From Clostridium sp. AM22-11AC (GTDB lineage: Bacteria; Bacillota; Clostridia; Lachnospirales; Lachnospiraceae), in NCBI RefSeq assembly GCF_003473545.1, contig NZ_QUCM01000002.1:214571-278570 (forward strand): 64,000 bases of DNA, read 5' to 3'. The notes beneath the pieces are model-generated. The model was not told the DNA's origin. It searched no databases and saw only the letters and a program-made list of their open reading frames with translations. The translations under genes were made by a program, and so were the position numbers. Below, piece after piece: positions 18,228 to 27,678 of this stretch (positions are counted from its first letter, which is position 1; each line of letters opens with the position of its first letter).

Positions 18228-20168
18228 ATGAATAACGCAGATAAGATCATAAAACGATGCCGGGCGCTGGCACTGGCAGGTATGATTGGGATCACCAGTC
18301 TTGGAAGTTCTCTTCCAGCCTTTGCTGCAGGTCCGGGGGATGACTCATCCCGGGTATCAGAGATTTCCACAGGAGGTCCTGGAGATCCGGGAAATACTAA
18401 TTCTTCCAATTCTACAACAAACACAGGAAATTCAAATAATTCAAATAGTAACAATAATACTAATAACAGCAATAATACAAACAATACAAACAATTCCAAT
18501 ACATCATCCAACAATACTACCACAAATACCAATGCCTGGAAAAAGGTAAACGGTACGTACCAGATGTCAGATGGAAGCGCGATCCAGAATGTGCTCCATC
18601 GTGGTATTGATGTTTCCAGATGGCAGGGAGAGATCAACTGGAGCCAGGTGGCAAAGGATGATATTTCATTTGTTATGCTGGGAACCCGTTCCAAGGGAGC
18701 AGTAGATCCCTATTTCCACAAGAATATCCAGAACGCAACTGCCAATGGTGTTAAAGTAGGCGTTTATATTTATTCTCTGGCAACTACCACAGACATGGCA
18801 GTCCAGGAGGCAGATTTTGTATTAAACCTGATCACCGACTATCCGATCTCCTATCCGGTAGCATTTGATATGGAAGACTCTACTCAGGGAAATCTGTCAA
18901 AATCAGAGCTGGCGGCTATTGCAAACGCTTTCTGCAAGCGGATTTCTGCAGCCGGTTATTACCCGATCATCTATGCAAATGAGAACTGGCTGAACAATAA
19001 ACTAGATATGAGCCAGATGAATTATCCAGTATGGGTGGCAAGATATTCTGCCCGATATACCTGGCAAAATCCGGTGATGTGGCAGGCTACAAGCAGCGGT
19101 TCTGTAAAAGGTATCAATGGCAACGTGGATATTGACTTCCAGTTTAAGGACTTTACCTCTGTGATCCCGGCAAACACCTGGCGCACCATTAACGGAAAGC
19201 GTTATTATTACGCAAATTACGAAAAACAGAAAAATGCATGGGCACAGGATGTAAATGACTGGTACTACATGGATAAAGACGGACTTGCATCTACCGGCTG
19301 GATCACAGTAGCAGATGCCCGTTATTATCTGGATACTACTACCGGAAAAATGCAGACTGGCTGGCAGTCAGAAAACGGAAAATGGTACTACCTTGGAAGC
19401 AGCGGTGCTGTAAAGAAAGGCTGGATCAGTGATAATGGTACCTGGTACTATACTGGCAATGACGGTGCTATGCAGACAGGCTGGATCGAAGTTAGCGGCA
19501 AACGCTACTATCTGGAAAATTCTGGGAAAATGGTTACTGGCTGGACGAACCAGAACGGCAAATGGTATTACCTTGGCAGTTCCGGAGATCTGTTAAAAGG
19601 CTGGATCAATGATGGTGGCACCTGGTATTATTCCAACAACGAAGGTGTGATGCAGACTGGATGGCTGACAGATGCAGGTGGAAAATATTATCTGAGAGGC
19701 TCCGGTGCCATGGCAATTGGCTGGAGACAGTTAGATGGTGCATGGTATTACTTTAACAGTGATGGCAGGATGGCAACAGGAATGATCGAGGTAGGCGGGC
19801 TTCGTTATTATATGGATCCTTCCGACGGTCGTATGGTATCTGGCAGAGCAGTAGAAATAAATGGCGTCACCTATCAGGCAGCCGCAGATGGACATTTAAG
19901 CCAGCAGGGTCAGGAAACAACAGGGGACCAGAGCAGCCAGAATTCCGGAAATAATGCTTCAGGCAGCAATACAGGAAATAATAACACAGGAAACAACGTT
20001 CAGATCACTCCTGCAAACTCTACCACAGGTTCCTCTGACAACAGTACTTCCAACTCCTCTTCTGATGATCAGAAAGTAACAGGCGTAAATGGAGGCCCGG
20101 GAGTAAAGAAGGACTCTGCAAATAATGGAAACAATGATAAGGTAGTAACAGGTCAGGCACCAGGCTGA
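18228..20168 (+). CDS. GH25 lysozyme with choline-binding repeats
   Basis: 646 residues. A signal peptide (about 1-35, ending AFAA) precedes an Asn/Ser/Thr linker to about 105. A glycoside hydrolase family 25 muramidase domain (about 122-300) has GIDVSRWQGEINW and FDMEDS with the catalytic acidic residues, and PVWVARYS. About ten choline-binding repeats (315-560) and an Asn/Ser tail ending APG follow. It would cut the peptidoglycan glycan strand while tethered to phosphocholine, like pneumococcal LytC or phage Cpl-1, with the catalytic domain N-terminal. Its GGPG motifs are shared with the upstream protein. Confidence 0.9.
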   Translation: MNNADKIIKRCRALALAGMIGITSLGSSLPAFAAGPGDDSSRVSEISTGGPGDPGNTNSSNSTTNTGNSNNSNSNNNTNNSNNTNNTNNSNTSSNNTTTNTNAWKKVNGTYQMSDGSAIQNVLHRGIDVSRWQGEINWSQVAKDDISFVMLGTRSKGAVDPYFHKNIQNATANGVKVGVYIYSLATTTDMAVQEADFVLNLITDYPISYPVAFDMEDSTQGNLSKSELAAIANAFCKRISAAGYYPIIYANENWLNNKLDMSQMNYPVWVARYSARYTWQNPVMWQATSSGSVKGINGNVDIDFQFKDFTSVIPANTWRTINGKRYYYANYEKQKNAWAQDVNDWYYMDKDGLASTGWITVADARYYLDTTTGKMQTGWQSENGKWYYLGSSGAVKKGWISDNGTWYYTGNDGAMQTGWIEVSGKRYYLENSGKMVTGWTNQNGKWYYLGSSGDLLKGWINDGGTWYYSNNEGVMQTGWLTDAGGKYYLRGSGAMAIGWRQLDGAWYYFNSDGRMATGMIEVGGLRYYMDPSDGRMVSGRAVEINGVTYQAAADGHLSQQGQETTGDQSSQNSGNNASGSNTGNNNTGNNVQITPANSTTGSSDNSTSNSSSDDQKVTGVNGGPGVKKDSANNGNNDKVVTGQAPG

Positions 20169-20182
20169 TGAAATAACTATTT

Positions 20183-20232
20183 AAATCCGCTTTTGGCAGA
20201 ATGGGAAATCTGCTTCAAAGGCGGATTTTTTT
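20183..20232 (+). terminator. Terminator of lysozyme gene
   Basis: AAATCCGC (20183-20190) pairs with GCGGATTT (20221-20228), with an inner GCAGA/TCTGC stem, followed by TTTT. Confidence 0.75.
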
Positions 20233-20278
20233 GCGTATTCCCGCATAAAATAAACAGATACCATTCATCAGGTGAACC

Positions 20279-20974
20279 GTGCATAACAGGTATATAAAAT
20301 ATTTCGTCTTTCTTCTGTTTACAGCAGATCTGGTCTTATCCGCTATTTTCCTGAAAAATGATCACAGGGATATAGAAAAAATATTTTCACTTCCTGCACT
20401 TTCAAAAGTTGCCGGCCAGCCCGGGTATATAGCCCTCACTTTTGATGATGGTCCGGACCGGAAATGTACCCCGCTTCTTTTAGACGGACTGAAAGAACGG
20501 GGAGTCCATGCTACCTTTTTTCTTATGGGAAGCAATATAGAAGGAAAAGAAGATATTGTAAAGCGTATGAGCGAAGAAGGACATCTTATTGGCAATCACA
20601 GTTATGAACATATCCAGCTGACAAAAGCGGGACCGGAGGCAGTCTGTGAAGCAGTAGAACATACCCAGGAACAGATCGAAGCCATTACCGGAAAGCGCCC
20701 GGAATATATACGTCCGCCCTATGGTGACTGGAACGAAGAACTGGAAGAAGAGATTGGAATGAGCCCGGTCCTCTGGTCTGTAGACTCTTTAGACTGGAAA
20801 CTAAAAGATAAAGGAAAGATCGTCCGGCGGGTCTTGAAAGATGTAAAAGATGGGGATATTATATTAATGCATGATATATTTCCTTCCTCTGTAGAGGCAG
20901 CCCTGGAGCTGGTCGATATACTGCAGAAGGAAGGTTATGTTTTTGTAACGGCTGATGAATTGTTGATCGAATGA
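20279..20974 (+). CDS. Polysaccharide deacetylase (NodB domain)
   Basis: A 231-residue protein with a GTG start after AGGTGA, a single N-terminal membrane anchor (about 5-25) and a carbohydrate esterase 4 domain. TFDDGPD gives the catalytic and metal-binding aspartates, HSYEH the two metal histidines and RPPYGD the next motif. HD near the C-terminus (MHDIF) supplies the last catalytic histidine. It probably de-N-acetylates peptidoglycan or another GlcNAc polymer outside the membrane, which would fit its place after the lysozyme gene. The exact substrate is not evident. Confidence 0.9.
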   Translation: MHNRYIKYFVFLLFTADLVLSAIFLKNDHRDIEKIFSLPALSKVAGQPGYIALTFDDGPDRKCTPLLLDGLKERGVHATFFLMGSNIEGKEDIVKRMSEEGHLIGNHSYEHIQLTKAGPEAVCEAVEHTQEQIEAITGKRPEYIRPPYGDWNEELEEEIGMSPVLWSVDSLDWKLKDKGKIVRRVLKDVKDGDIILMHDIFPSSVEAALELVDILQKEGYVFVTADELLIE

Positions 20975-21000
20975 GATCAAAAGAAAAATGGAGAAATCAA

Positions 21001-22317
21001 ATGGATCTATTTGACTATATGAGAGAAAATACAATGGAGAAGGAGTCGCCCCTGGCTTCCAGACTTCGTCCGCGCACACTGGATGAGGTAGTGGGGCAGC
21101 AGCATATCATTGGAAAAGATAAGCTGCTCTACCGGGCGATCAAGGCGGATAAACTGGGATCTGTGATCTTCTATGGACCTCCGGGAACAGGAAAGACCAC
21201 CCTTGCCAAGGTGATCGCAAACACCACTCAGGCAGATTTTAAGCAGATCAATGCCACTGTGGCGGGTAAAAAAGACATGGAAGAAGTGGTCACAGAGGCA
21301 AAAAACAATATGGGAATGTATGGACGGCGGACCATTCTTTTTGTAGATGAGATCCACCGTTTTAATAAGGGCCAGCAGGATTATCTTCTTCCTTTTGTAG
21401 AAGACGGTACACTGACACTGATCGGTGCTACTACGGAAAATCCTTATTTTGAGGTAAACGGGGCGCTTCTTTCCAGATCCCGTATTTTTGAGTTAAAGCC
21501 ACTGGAGAAAGATGACATTAAACAGCTGATCTACCGGGCGGTAACCGACTCAGAACGTGGAATGGGAACTTACCGGGTAAAGATCGAGGAAGATGCCGCA
21601 GATTTTCTGGCAGATACAGCCAATGGGGACGCCAGAGCAGCCTTAAATGCAGTAGAACTGGGAGTTCTCACTACAGAACGCAGCGAAGACGGATTGATAC
21701 ATATTGACCTTGCTGCTGCCCAGGAATGTATCCAGAAACGGGCCGTGCGTTATGACAAAGATGGGGACAACCATTACGATACCATCTCTGCTTTTATTAA
21801 AAGTATGCGGGGATCTGACCCGGATGCGGCCGTGTATTATCTGGCACGTATGCTGTATGCAGGAGAAGATATTAAATTTATTGCCCGCCGTATTATGATC
21901 TGTGCTTCTGAAGACGTTGGAAATGCAGACCCACAGGCGTTAAATGTAGCAGTAAGCGCAGCTCTTGCAGCAGAGCGAATTGGACTTCCGGAAGCTCAGA
22001 TCATCCTTTCCCAGGCAGCTTCCTATGTGGCATGTGCCCCTAAAAGCAATGCAGCCTATGTTGCCATACAGAATGCCATGGAAAATGTAAAGACCACCCG
22101 TACCATGCCGGTGCCGGTACATCTTCAGGACCGTCATTACAAAGGTGCAGCGAAATTAGGACATGGTGAAGGCTATAAATATGCCCATGATTACCCGAAA
22201 CATTATGTTAAGCAGCAGTATCTTCCAGATGGAATGGAGGGTACAGTATTCTATGAACCATCAGATAATGGCTATGAAAAGCAGATAAAAGCCCATATGA
22301 AATGGTTGAAAGATTAA
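21001..22317 (+). CDS. rarA: Replication-associated recombination ATPase RarA
   Basis: 438 residues from the ATG at 21001, which has GGAG eight bases upstream and gives the typical MDLFDYMRE start. An ATG ten codons earlier overlaps the deacetylase stop. This AAA+ protein acts at stalled replication forks (MgsA/RarA/WRNIP1 family). PLASRLRPRTLDEVVGQ, Walker A (GPPGTGKTT), Walker B (ILFVDEIHRFNK) and ATTENPYFEVN are intact, followed by the tetramerisation C-terminus (VHLQDRHYKGAAKLG). It is tightly linked to the upstream gene. Confidence 0.95.
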   Translation: MDLFDYMRENTMEKESPLASRLRPRTLDEVVGQQHIIGKDKLLYRAIKADKLGSVIFYGPPGTGKTTLAKVIANTTQADFKQINATVAGKKDMEEVVTEAKNNMGMYGRRTILFVDEIHRFNKGQQDYLLPFVEDGTLTLIGATTENPYFEVNGALLSRSRIFELKPLEKDDIKQLIYRAVTDSERGMGTYRVKIEEDAADFLADTANGDARAALNAVELGVLTTERSEDGLIHIDLAAAQECIQKRAVRYDKDGDNHYDTISAFIKSMRGSDPDAAVYYLARMLYAGEDIKFIARRIMICASEDVGNADPQALNVAVSAALAAERIGLPEAQIILSQAASYVACAPKSNAAYVAIQNAMENVKTTRTMPVPVHLQDRHYKGAAKLGHGEGYKYAHDYPKHYVKQQYLPDGMEGTVFYEPSDNGYEKQIKAHMKWLKD

Positions 22318-22504
22318 CAATGGCAATGTATAATAAAAAATGATAAAAATAATTTTACGTGGATCCCAAGGCAGAAATTCTCACTCTGCCTGTCGGATCT
22401 GTCTATAAAAGGAACTTCCCAAAATCTGGAAAAATCCCGTATTTTACAAAGACAGGCAAACTGAATAATTCAGATAACAGATGCATAATAGATAGGAGAG
22501 TAGT

Positions 22505-24268
22505 ATGCGCGAAAAATTAGAGACAAGGTCCCTTGCCGAACTGAAAGAGATGGCAAAAAATGTGGGACTGAAAGGGATCAGCGGCCTTCGTAAGGCAGAG
22601 CTTATTGACCTTTTATGTGCCCAGGAAGAGAAAAGTCAGAAAAACACAGCAGAAACAGTAACAGTGAAACCTCACAGCAGCCGTGTAAATGCTGAGAAAA
22701 CAGTGCGGGAGAAACCAGTCCAGGAAACCCGCAGTCAGGAGACCCGCCCACAGGAGAACCGGGTGCAGGAAAGTCGTGTGCAGGAAAATCGCAGCCAGGA
22801 AAACCGTGTGCAGGAGACCCGCCCACAGGAAAACAGATATCAGGAAAAGCGTTCCCAGGACAACCGGAATAATCAGAGAAATAACCGTACATACGAAAGA
22901 TTTAACCAGACCCGTCCGCAGATCCGTACATATGGGAACAACAATTATAACAATAACAACAATAGTTACAGCACTCCGGCAGCTGCCCCTGTTCAGCAGG
23001 CGGTTCCCGTCAGCCAGACTTATTCTACCCAGAACCAGACTTATGTCCAGAATGTGGACAACCAGGAGCGTGTGGCAAGACCGGAATACAGAAATGACGC
23101 CATGGGACTTTCCACACAGGATATGGCAGAATTAGACAGCGGCATTGAGGCAAACGGTATCTTAGAGGTTATGCCGGACGGTTTCGGCTTTATCCGCTGT
23201 GAAAACTTCCTTCCAGGTGAAAATGATGTCTATGTTGCACCATCCCAGATCCGCCGTTTCAACTTAAAGACCGGTGATATCATTGTGGGAAACAGAAGAG
23301 TAAAAGCAGCTACAGAAAAATTCGCTGCACTTCTCTATATTAAAACAGTGAACGGCTATCCATTAAGTGCTACTGAGACAAGACCAAACTTTGAGGATCT
23401 GACCCCGATCTTCCCAAATCAGCGTCTCCACATGGAAAATCCAAGAGAGAAAACTTCTGTTGCCATGCGGGTATTAGACCTGCTGGCACCCATCGGTAAA
23501 GGACAGCGTGGTATGATCGTTTCCCCGCCAAAAGCTGGTAAGACCACTCTCTTAAAACAGGTGGCAAAAGCTATTACCACCAATCATCCGGACATGCATC
23601 TGATGATCCTTTTGATCGATGAGCGTCCTGAGGAAGTAACTGACATCAAAGAAGCCATTGTAGGGCCAAATGTAGAAGTTATCTATTCCACCTTTGATGA
23701 GCTTCCGGAGCGCCACAAACGTGTATCTGAAATGGTTATTGAACGTGCAAAACGTCTGGTAGAACATGGAAGAGATGTTATCATCCTTTTAGACAGTATC
23801 ACCCGTCTGGCAAGAGCTTACAATCTGACCGTTGCCCCAAGCGGCCGTACCCTTTCCGGTGGTCTTGATCCGGCAGCACTGCATATGCCAAAGCGTTTCT
23901 TCGGTGCTGCAAGAAATATGCGTGAAAAGGGCAGTCTGACCATTCTTGCAACAGCATTGGTAGATACAGGAAGCCGTATGGATGATGTGGTTTACGAGGA
24001 ATTTAAGGGTACCGGCAACATGGAACTGGTGCTGGACCGTAAACTGTCTGAAAAACGTATCTTCCCGGCTATTGACATTTTAAAATCCGGTACCAGAAGA
24101 GATGATCTGCTCCTTACAAAAGAAGAGGCAGAGGCAGTAGATATTATCCGCAAAGCCACCAATTCCTTAAAGCCGGATGAGGCAGTAGAGAAGATCTTAG
24201 ATCTCTTTTCAAAGACCAGAAATAACCGTGAATTTGTAGAGATGGTAAAGAAGATTCGCTTCTTCTAA
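22505..24268 (+). CDS. rho: Transcription termination factor Rho with low-complexity insert
   Basis: 587 residues, longer than the usual 420. Residues 1-40 form the Rho N-terminal helical domain. About 45-205 is a disordered insert with ten tandem pentapeptides of pattern xQ[ED]xR (72-121), an Asn-run (145-153) and a Gln-rich stretch. A cold-shock-type RNA-binding domain (about 215-285; [19 protein letters not shown]) and a RecA-like ATPase with Walker A (SPPKAGKTT) and [12 protein letters not shown] follow. The hexameric helicase ends transcription. Charged or N/Q-rich inserts at this position are known in Rho of Actinobacteria and Clostridia. An AGGAG site lies before the ATG. Confidence 0.95.
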   Translation: MREKLETRSLAELKEMAKNVGLKGISGLRKAELIDLLCAQEEKSQKNTAETVTVKPHSSRVNAEKTVREKPVQETRSQETRPQENRVQESRVQENRSQENRVQETRPQENRYQEKRSQDNRNNQRNNRTYERFNQTRPQIRTYGNNNYNNNNNSYSTPAAAPVQQAVPVSQTYSTQNQTYVQNVDNQERVARPEYRNDAMGLSTQDMAELDSGIEANGILEVMPDGFGFIRCENFLPGENDVYVAPSQIRRFNLKTGDIIVGNRRVKAATEKFAALLYIKTVNGYPLSATETRPNFEDLTPIFPNQRLHMENPREKTSVAMRVLDLLAPIGKGQRGMIVSPPKAGKTTLLKQVAKAITTNHPDMHLMILLIDERPEEVTDIKEAIVGPNVEVIYSTFDELPERHKRVSEMVIERAKRLVEHGRDVIILLDSITRLARAYNLTVAPSGRTLSGGLDPAALHMPKRFFGAARNMREKGSLTILATALVDTGSRMDDVVYEEFKGTGNMELVLDRKLSEKRIFPAIDILKSGTRRDDLLLTKEEAEAVDIIRKATNSLKPDEAVEKILDLFSKTRNNREFVEMVKKIRFF

Positions 24269-24373
24269 GACTTCCTTTTTCTGACATGATATAGTATAAT
24301 TAAAAGCATGAATCAGGGGGCTGTCAAAAGACCTTTTGACTCCAAAATTTAATTTAGGAGGGAGTATGTTATA

Positions 24374-26110
24374 ATGAAAGATTACATGAAGATATACCAG
24401 GAATGGTTATCAAATCCTTACTTTGATGAGGCTACAAAGGAAGAACTGCGCGCCATTGAGGGCAATGAAAACGAGATCAAAGAGCGTTTCTATATGGACC
24501 TTGAGTTCGGAACCGCTGGTTTAAGAGGTATCATCGGCGCAGGTATCAACCGTATGAATATTTACGTTGTAAGACGTGCTACCCAGGGACTTGCAAATTA
24601 TATTATCAAGCAGGGAGCAGCTAACAAGGGCGTAGCAATTGCATACGACTCCCGTCATATGTCCCCGGAATTTGCTATGGAAGCAGCTATGACTTTAGCA
24701 GCAAACGGTATCAAGGCATATAAGTTTGAATCCCTTCGTCCAACACCGGAATTGTCCTTTGCAGTACGTGAGTTGGGCTGCGTAGCAGGTATCAATATCA
24801 CTGCAAGCCACAACCCGCCGGAATACAATGGTTACAAGGTATACTGGGAAGATGGCGCACAGTTTACACCTCCTCATGATAAAGGTGTTACAGAAGAAGT
24901 TCTGGCAATCGAAGATCTGTCTACAGTAAAGACTACAGATGAGGCTTCTGCAACAGCAGCAGGTCTGTATCAGGTAATTGGACAGGAGATTGATGATAAA
25001 TACATCGCTCAGGTAAAGGCTCAGGTAGTAAACCAGAAGGCCATTGATGAGATGCAGGATCAGATCACTATCGTATACACACCTCTTCACGGAACAGGAA
25101 ATATCCCTGCAAGAAGAGTTATGAAAGAGATCGGATTTACCCATGTATACGTAGTTCCGGAGCAGGAACTGCCAAATGGCGATTTCCCAACTGTAAGCTA
25201 TCCAAACCCGGAAGCAAAAGAAGCATTTGAACTGGGCTTAAAGCTGGCAAAAGAGAAAGATGCAGACCTGGTACTGGCAACTGACCCGGATGCAGACCGT
25301 CTTGGTGTATATGTAAAAGATACCAAGTCCGGCGAATATATTCCACTGACTGGAAATATGTCCGGATCCCTTCTGTGTGAGTACGTACTCAGCCAGAAGC
25401 AGGCAGCTGGAAAGATCCCGGCAGACGGACAGGTTGTTAAATCCATCGTTTCCACCAACCTGATCGATGCAGTAGCAAAATCATACGGCGCAGAACTGAT
25501 CGAGGTTCTGACCGGATTTAAGTGGATCGGAAAGCAGATCTTAAAGAATGAGACTACCGGACATGGTACATACCTTTTCGGAATGGAAGAGAGCTATGGA
25601 TGCCTGATCGGAACCTATGCCCGTGATAAGGACGCTATTTCCGCAACAGCCGCTCTCTGCGAGGCAGCTGCATACTACAAGCAGAAAGGCATGACCTTAT
25701 GGGATGCAATGATCGCTATGTATGAGAAATACGGCTACTATAAAGATGCTGTAAAGGCAATCGGTTTATCCGGTATTGAAGGACTTGCAAAGATCCAGTC
25801 CATTATGGAGACACTGAGAAATAATACTCCAACCGAAGTTGGCGGCTACAAAGTAACCTCCGCAAGAGACTACAAGTTAGACACCATCAAAAATATGGCA
25901 ACCGGCGAAGTAAAGCCTACCGGACTTCCTTCTTCCAACGTTCTCTACTATGACCTGGAAGACGGCGCATGGATCTGCGTAAGACCATCCGGCACCGAAC
26001 CAAAGATCAAATTCTACTTCGGCGTAAAGGGAACTTCCCTGAAAGACGCAGAAGAGAAAGAGAATGCACTTGGCGCAGCTGTAATGGCTATGGTTGATAA
26101 GATGATGTAA
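24374..26110 (+). CDS. Phosphohexomutase (phosphoglucomutase/phosphomannomutase)
   Basis: A 578-residue alpha-D-phosphohexomutase. The phosphoserine loop TASHNPPEYNG puts the catalytic serine at 145. Metal-binding DPDADRLG, sugar-binding GMEESYG and phosphate-binding RPSGTEPKIKFY are intact. The length matches the PgcA-type enzymes of Firmicutes, which interconvert glucose-1- and glucose-6-phosphate and so feed nucleotide sugars for wall and capsule polymers. The start follows GGAGGGAGT, somewhat far from the ATG. A hairpin (24319-24338) and, downstream, two cloverleaf structures and a terminator frame the gene. Confidence 0.93.
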   Translation: MKDYMKIYQEWLSNPYFDEATKEELRAIEGNENEIKERFYMDLEFGTAGLRGIIGAGINRMNIYVVRRATQGLANYIIKQGAANKGVAIAYDSRHMSPEFAMEAAMTLAANGIKAYKFESLRPTPELSFAVRELGCVAGINITASHNPPEYNGYKVYWEDGAQFTPPHDKGVTEEVLAIEDLSTVKTTDEASATAAGLYQVIGQEIDDKYIAQVKAQVVNQKAIDEMQDQITIVYTPLHGTGNIPARRVMKEIGFTHVYVVPEQELPNGDFPTVSYPNPEAKEAFELGLKLAKEKDADLVLATDPDADRLGVYVKDTKSGEYIPLTGNMSGSLLCEYVLSQKQAAGKIPADGQVVKSIVSTNLIDAVAKSYGAELIEVLTGFKWIGKQILKNETTGHGTYLFGMEESYGCLIGTYARDKDAISATAALCEAAAYYKQKGMTLWDAMIAMYEKYGYYKDAVKAIGLSGIEGLAKIQSIMETLRNNTPTEVGGYKVTSARDYKLDTIKNMATGEVKPTGLPSSNVLYYDLEDGAWICVRPSGTEPKIKFYFGVKGTSLKDAEEKENALGAAVMAMVDKMM

Positions 26111-26113
26111 TGA

Positions 26114-26206
26114 GTCCAAAAGAAATCTTCGAATGCGTCACAGGCGCATTCTCGATATGCATGGCAAAACAAGCGGCTGCGAAGCAGACATTTGTTTTTC
26201 TTGGAC
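26114..26206 (+). other. Folded 3'-region of phosphohexomutase gene
   Basis: An outer stem GTCCAA/TTGGAC (26114-26119 with 26201-26206) encloses GAATGCG/CGCATTC (26131-26151) and a longer arm AAACAA...TTGTTT with inner CTGC/GCAG. It is a three-way-junction-like fold directly before the second cloverleaf. Confidence 0.4.
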
Positions 26207-26215
26207 CATTAACGA

Positions 26216-26265
26216 ATGAACCGTCTGCGTAAGCAGACAGTAGAGCGCGTCAGCGCGGGGTTCAT
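26216..26265 (+). ncRNA. Cloverleaf element, second copy
   Basis: A closing stem ATGAACC/GGTTCAT (26216-26222 with 26259-26265) holds arms GTCTGC-GTAA-GCAGAC (26223-26238) and GCGC-GTCA-GCGC (26245-26256), with a six-base spacer AGTAGA. Arm lengths, loop sizes and spacer match the copy after glnN, and the first arm shows a C-G to T-A swap. Confidence 0.55.
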
Positions 26266-26289
26266 GAGTGGATACCTGGCAAACGTAAA

Positions 26290-26329
26290 CACCCCTGGGA
26301 AAGAAAATTTCAATCCCAGGGGTGTTTTT
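26290..26329 (+). terminator. Terminator of the phosphohexomutase gene
   Basis: CACCCCTGGGA (26290-26300) pairs perfectly with TCCCAGGGGTG (26314-26324), followed by TTTTT. Reverse reading is also possible. Confidence 0.85.
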
Positions 26330-26353
26330 ATGTTTGCTCTGCCAAGACATCTC

Positions 26354-26405
26354 CCCGCCATCGGCGGGAAGATAATACCCAGCATATATCCCCGCATCAG
26401 CGGGG
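26354..26405. repeat. Two GC-rich palindromes
   Basis: CCCGCC-atc-GGCGGG (26354-26368) and CCCCGC-atca-GCGGGG (26390-26405) lie between the terminator and the stop of the convergent CmpB-family gene. They probably form mRNA-stabilising or terminating hairpins for the minus strand. Confidence 0.5.
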
Positions 26406-26418
26406 ACATAAACGCTTA

Positions 26419-27483
26419 CTATTTATTTCTCTTCTCAGCCGCTTCCCTCAATTCCTTCAAAGCCGCTGCAAACTTCATAGAAGATGCAGATGGATTTCCA
26501 CGTAAAATACTTCTGCGGTAGAAATTCATATGTTTCATCATATCCTGACGTTTCTTTGTTAATTCCGTCATACGGCTGCTCATTGCTGCGATACGTTCAT
26601 TACGGCTGGCAGTCATAGCAGCTTTTATATTCTTGGCAGCTTCGATCTTTGCAGCCGCCTCTTCACGGTACTGAGCTGCTTTCTCATCTGCATGTTCCTT
26701 TAACTGAGCCGCTTTTAATGCAGTCTCAAGCCGCAGTTTTGCCGCCCGCTCCGTTGTCTCATATTTTAACTGGGCTGCACGTTCTGCAGTTTCATTTCGC
26801 AGCTGCGCAGCTTTACCGGCTGCTTCCACACGCAAAGTTTCCAGCTTCACAGCCGTATCTTCCTTTGCTTCTTCCAGTTTCTGTTCTGTTTCTGCCTTCA
26901 ATAATGCCAGCTGAACCTGAACATCGTCCAGTTCTGCCTTCATCTTTGTCATGGCATCAAGCACCTTGGCAAGATCCAGAGCAGTACGTACAGACTCTGC
27001 TGTATCAATAATGAAAACAACAGTGATTACGGATAAACAGGGAATACCGATCATAGTTGGAACATGAAGCACCCACCGTTCAATAGGCTTGTGGATCACC
27101 TCTGTGAGGAAGATCGTCAAAAAGCCCCATGCAACAGAAGAAGTCAGGCAGATATATCCGTTTAAATTAAAACGCTGGTTGCTGTAATCCCAGTATTTCA
27201 TTTTAAACAGCCGCTCCATTCCCCAACCCGTCACATATTCCAGGATCGTAGCACCGATTACACCGGAGATGTAAACCATGACCAGACTGCTCTTAAATGG
27301 AAGAGATACCCATAACATCATCACAGCTCCCGTACCATAAAGAGGCAGCATGGGAAGTCGCAGAAAGCCGCGGTTTACAAAACGGTGCTGTTTCAAAGAT
27401 ACATAGGTAGACTCAAAGATCCATCCGAAAAAGCAATATATATAGAAGAAACTCAGCCATTGATACCAGGTGTATTCGTACAT
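26419..27483 (-). CDS. CmpB-family membrane protein with long coiled coil
   Basis: 354 residues. The first 160 have four membrane segments and match the putative ABC-transporter type IV (CmpB, PF06541) pattern (YQWLSFFYIYCFFGWIFESTYVS, NRGFL, GYICL, WGFL). The rest is a long coiled coil with 11-residue-like repeats rich in AAQLRxETAER. No transporter function is proven for the family, despite its name. The start codon lies 27 bases from the left member of the inverted repeat pair, so its promoter region overlaps the repeat. Confidence 0.75.
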   Translation of the reverse strand: MYEYTWYQWLSFFYIYCFFGWIFESTYVSLKQHRFVNRGFLRLPMLPLYGTGAVMMLWVSLPFKSSLVMVYISGVIGATILEYVTGWGMERLFKMKYWDYSNQRFNLNGYICLTSSVAWGFLTIFLTEVIHKPIERWVLHVPTMIGIPCLSVITVVFIIDTAESVRTALDLAKVLDAMTKMKAELDDVQVQLALLKAETEQKLEEAKEDTAVKLETLRVEAAGKAAQLRNETAERAAQLKYETTERAAKLRLETALKAAQLKEHADEKAAQYREEAAAKIEAAKNIKAAMTASRNERIAAMSSRMTELTKKRQDMMKHMNFYRRSILRGNPSASSMKFAAALKELREAAEKRNK

Positions 27484-27510
27484 AGGTTGTCCATCCTTTG
27501 TTTTAATGAT

Positions 27511-27637
27511 ATGATACCAGGGTCAAAAGGCCGGAAATCCGACGCAAGCTTGCTTGCAGGAGGATTTTTGAACTTGGGACCCGCCAAAAACATGAGTAAG
27601 GAGCCATTTTTTGAAGAAAAATGAGCGGATTACGAAT
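27511..27637 (+). repeat. 127-bp inverted repeat, left copy
   Basis: This is the reverse complement of 30606-30732, with five mismatches in 127 bases. It begins ATGATACCAGGGTCAAAAGG and includes the palindrome GCAAGCTTGC. It lies between the CmpB-family gene and the tyrosine recombinases. Confidence 0.9.
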
Positions 27638-27678
27638 CAACATCATGATATGAGTATACCATATTTCTTTTACCTGTA

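Noticed and set aside
22318..22504. Possible riboswitch or autoregulatory leader before rho
   Set aside because: Only a GGCAG/CTGCC hairpin was seen. No recognised riboswitch motif and no terminator.
22718..22867. CRISPR-like direct repeats
   Set aside because: The 15-base periodicity is the coding repeat of Rho pentapeptides, without spacers. No CRISPR array or cas gene is in the window.
22689..23135. Arg-rich alternative frame inside rho
   Set aside because: It is a shadow of the pentapeptide repeat. The rho frame is continuous and carries conserved domains.
26216..26521. Plus-strand ORF over the cloverleaf, terminator and palindromes
   Set aside because: It crosses a strong terminator and hairpins and overlaps the end of the convergent CmpB-family gene. 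The coding look is accidental.
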